In this document: in pieces, positions 8,829-10,370 of the stretch | Position numbering within the stretch: position 1 is the stretch's first letter | Layout of the letters: each line of letters starts with the position of its first letter | Assembly (NCBI GenBank): GCA_024811115.1 | Contig: JAKOGH010001078.1 | Location: 1 to 10,370 of the forward strand | From: Terana coerulea | Lineage: Eukaryota; Basidiomycota; Agaricomycetes; Polyporales; Phanerochaetaceae | DNA length: 10,370 bases | Direction: 5' to 3' | The notes under the pieces: generated by a model | Databases searched by the model: none | Seen by the model: the letters and a program-made list of their open reading frames with translations, nothing else | What the model was told of the DNA's origin: nothing | Translations under genes and position numbers: made by a program

Positions 8829-9257
8829 GCGTCGGTCAGCAATGACAGGAAAATCTTATGGGGCAGTTTGATGCGCTTGGGCAGAGAGACCCGGGGGCAG
8901 GGACAGGAGAGCTGGCGTGAGCAAGCGACAAACGCGCAGTCCCGTATTACAGCCAAATCAAGGTTAACTGTCGCTGTTCTATACTCCCTCGGTCCATGGC
9001 TCAGCCACGGGGTCGGCGTGGCCAGGAAGCCCGTTGCGGTGCTGCTGCGTCGTATCGTTGATGTTCGTTGTGGAATGGATGTGGTGATGTCAAGGTGATG
9101 TGCTGAAAGCCACTGCTCAGGCGTGAATAGAAAACATCACGCTCGCATATAGCTGGAAGGTTGGTGTTTCCACTCTGCTTGACGTTGTCTGCAACTCAGT
9201 GTGGCCACAGATATTGTTTAAGAGAACACTTATGATATTCGATGTTATACAAGATCT
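8829..9257. other. Spacer between F-box gene start and NRPS-like gene end
   Basis: A 429-base gap between two tandem minus-strand genes, covering the F-box gene's upstream region and the 3' end of the reductase gene. A plus-strand open frame reaching into it (8670-9098) is mostly antisense to F-box coding sequence. No convincing TATA box was found; a weak GTATAGAA on the minus strand near 8980 is the best candidate. Confidence 0.5.
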
Positions 9258-10370
9258 TCACGCCAGGAACCCCGTCTTGCGCCAGTACGGACCCAATGCA
9301 TCGCGTCTGGCGCACCAAGCTGAGGTATCTGCGTCAAAGACGGTGCAGCCCGCTGCGCCTGCGTGACATCCATCTGAGGCAGCCCCATCGCCTCAGAGGA
9401 GCGGTTGGAAATCGGCTGCGCCTCCTTGAAGAAGCTGAAGAGCTTGAGGGCGGGGTTGCGCCGCATCATCTCGACCTCGGACTCCGCGGTCAGGCCCCGC
9501 CCGCTTTGCTCCAGCCGCGCCATCCATGCGTCGTAAGAGACCTGCTCAAGCCCGAAATCCTGCGCGAGCGGCGCGACGACGGCGTCCCAGGGAACAGGCT
9601 GTGGATGCGCGAGGTGCAGAGTCGAAGACGGGGATGTGCGCATCTCGATGAGAGCGACCGCTGCTGCGTCGACGGGGAGCCACGAGATGGACTGCGGGAG
9701 ATCCGTCAGGGACAGTAAACAGACGATGCGGAAATACACACCTTGTCGAGCTGAGGGATACAGCCGAGGTATATGCTCGACTTGAGCAGCGAGGGTAACC
9801 ACTCCTGTGCGTTCCACGCCCCAGACGGCGCCCCAGTCATCTGGCCCACCCGCACAGACACGCTGGGCACACCAGCTTCTCTCGTGGCTGTGCTGAGGAT
9901 CGTCTCTGACACCCACTTCGACTCGCTGTATCCAGTGCCCACGGCAACAGATGCTTCGACAGCCTTCTCTTCGATCGGCTTTGACACGTCGATGTTGCGA
10001 AGGATGCCGACAGAGCTCACGAAGACGATCTGGGGCGGGACGGGGTACGGCGAAGCCAGCGCGAGATCGATGAAGTGGCGCACGCTGCGTACGCTGGGCT
10101 CGAACGAACGCAGGAGAGATTAAAGTTCACTGGCCAAGCTAAGGTCCGACAAGAATAAGCATGCAGCCAACAGCTGCCAGAGCAGTGGGAGCTCACCGTT
10201 GTGGATGATGTGCGTCACGGATGTACGGATCTCCTCATACAAATCGTTTGGCAGGCCGAGCTTCTCCTCCTCCATCGTTGTTTCAACGAGCACCAATTTC
10301 GCCGAGCGAAGAATGGCGTCCGCGTCATATCCGCGGTCGACCAAGCCCCTGCCGCTGGCGCTCGATGAGC
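9258..10370 (-). CDS. NRPS-like adenylate-forming reductase, C-terminal thioester-reductase domain (runs off right edge)
   Basis: The terminal domain of these enzymes uses NADPH to release a carrier-bound acyl group as an aldehyde or alcohol. Seen in order: RQRQGL/VDRGYD, KLVLVE, LGLP.DLYEEIR, VTHIIHN|AWPVNFNLS, LRSFEPSVRSVRHFIDLAL, IVFVSSVG, the catalytic Tyr/Lys in GTGYSESKWVSE, VRVGQMTG, IPQLDK|SISWLPVD, and a tail with NPALKLFSFF and EAMGLPQMD. Introns are 10196-10139 (GTGAGC...CCTTAG, phase 1) and 9741-9692 (GTGTGT...CCGCAG, phase 0); both restore conserved frame. The adenylation and carrier domains and the nucleotide-binding TGxxG loop would lie beyond the right edge. Three one-base shifts are needed: an extra G near 10342, a missing base near 10113 and a missing base near 9288. 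With the last corrected, the protein ends YWRKTGFLA at TGA 9258-9260, as this family usually does. No stop interrupts the restored frame, so assembly error is more likely than decay. Confidence 0.85.

Noticed and set aside
8670..9098. 142-residue plus-strand open frame
   Set aside because: It is largely antisense to the N-terminal part of the F-box gene, and its protein shows no recognisable domain.
9242..9718. 158-residue plus-strand open frame rich in Arg and Leu
   Set aside because: It is the antisense shadow of the reductase C-terminal region.

Overview
The window looks like nuclear DNA of a filamentous basidiomycete, most likely an Agaricomycete. Genes are broken by many short introns (about 50-80 nt) with GT...AG ends and CTGA/TTGA-like branch sites. 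There are no operons or ribosome binding sites. The gene families also fit: a basidiomycete-type F-box protein beginning with a short Met-His-x-Cys-Leu leader, an NRPS-like adenylate-forming reductase, a small six-cysteine secreted protein and a fungal SulP transporter. The exact taxon cannot be read from the sequence.

Layout: (1) 1-1154, minus strand: Ser/Thr-rich cytoplasmic N-terminus and first membrane helix of a SulP/SLC26-type transporter of the yeast YGR125W/Vsb1 kind, continuing off the left edge. (2) 1155-3530: long stretch with no convincing gene, holding one copy of a diverged repeat (1360-1493) and a short GC-rich orphan ORF (2268-2477). (3) 3531-4104, plus strand: TATA box and a three-exon gene for a small secreted crystallin-like protein with a probable Kex2 site. 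(4) 4105-4721: gap with the second repeat copy (4243-4360). (5) 4722-6244, minus strand: five-exon gene for a protein with two copies of a seed-maturation-protein (SMP)-like module, a pyrimidine-rich tandem repeat in its leader and a TATA box. (6) 6245-7186: no gene seen. (7) 7187-8828, minus strand: F-box/leucine-rich-repeat-like gene, probably dead, with several frame breaks and two in-frame stops. (8) 9258-10370, minus strand: terminal thioester-reductase domain of an NRPS-like enzyme, continuing off the right edge.

The genes do not form an obvious pathway. The main structural observation is that every recognisable gene needs at least one single-base shift to keep its conserved frame. Outside the F-box locus these are indels only, often at short C or G runs, which points to uncorrected assembly errors. 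The F-box locus also has two nonsense codons, which indels cannot explain. I saw no CRISPR array, rRNA, tRNA or intact transposon. The most original item is the SMP-like gene: its module appears to have arisen by internal exon duplication and gained an Arg/Ser-rich insert in the second copy.
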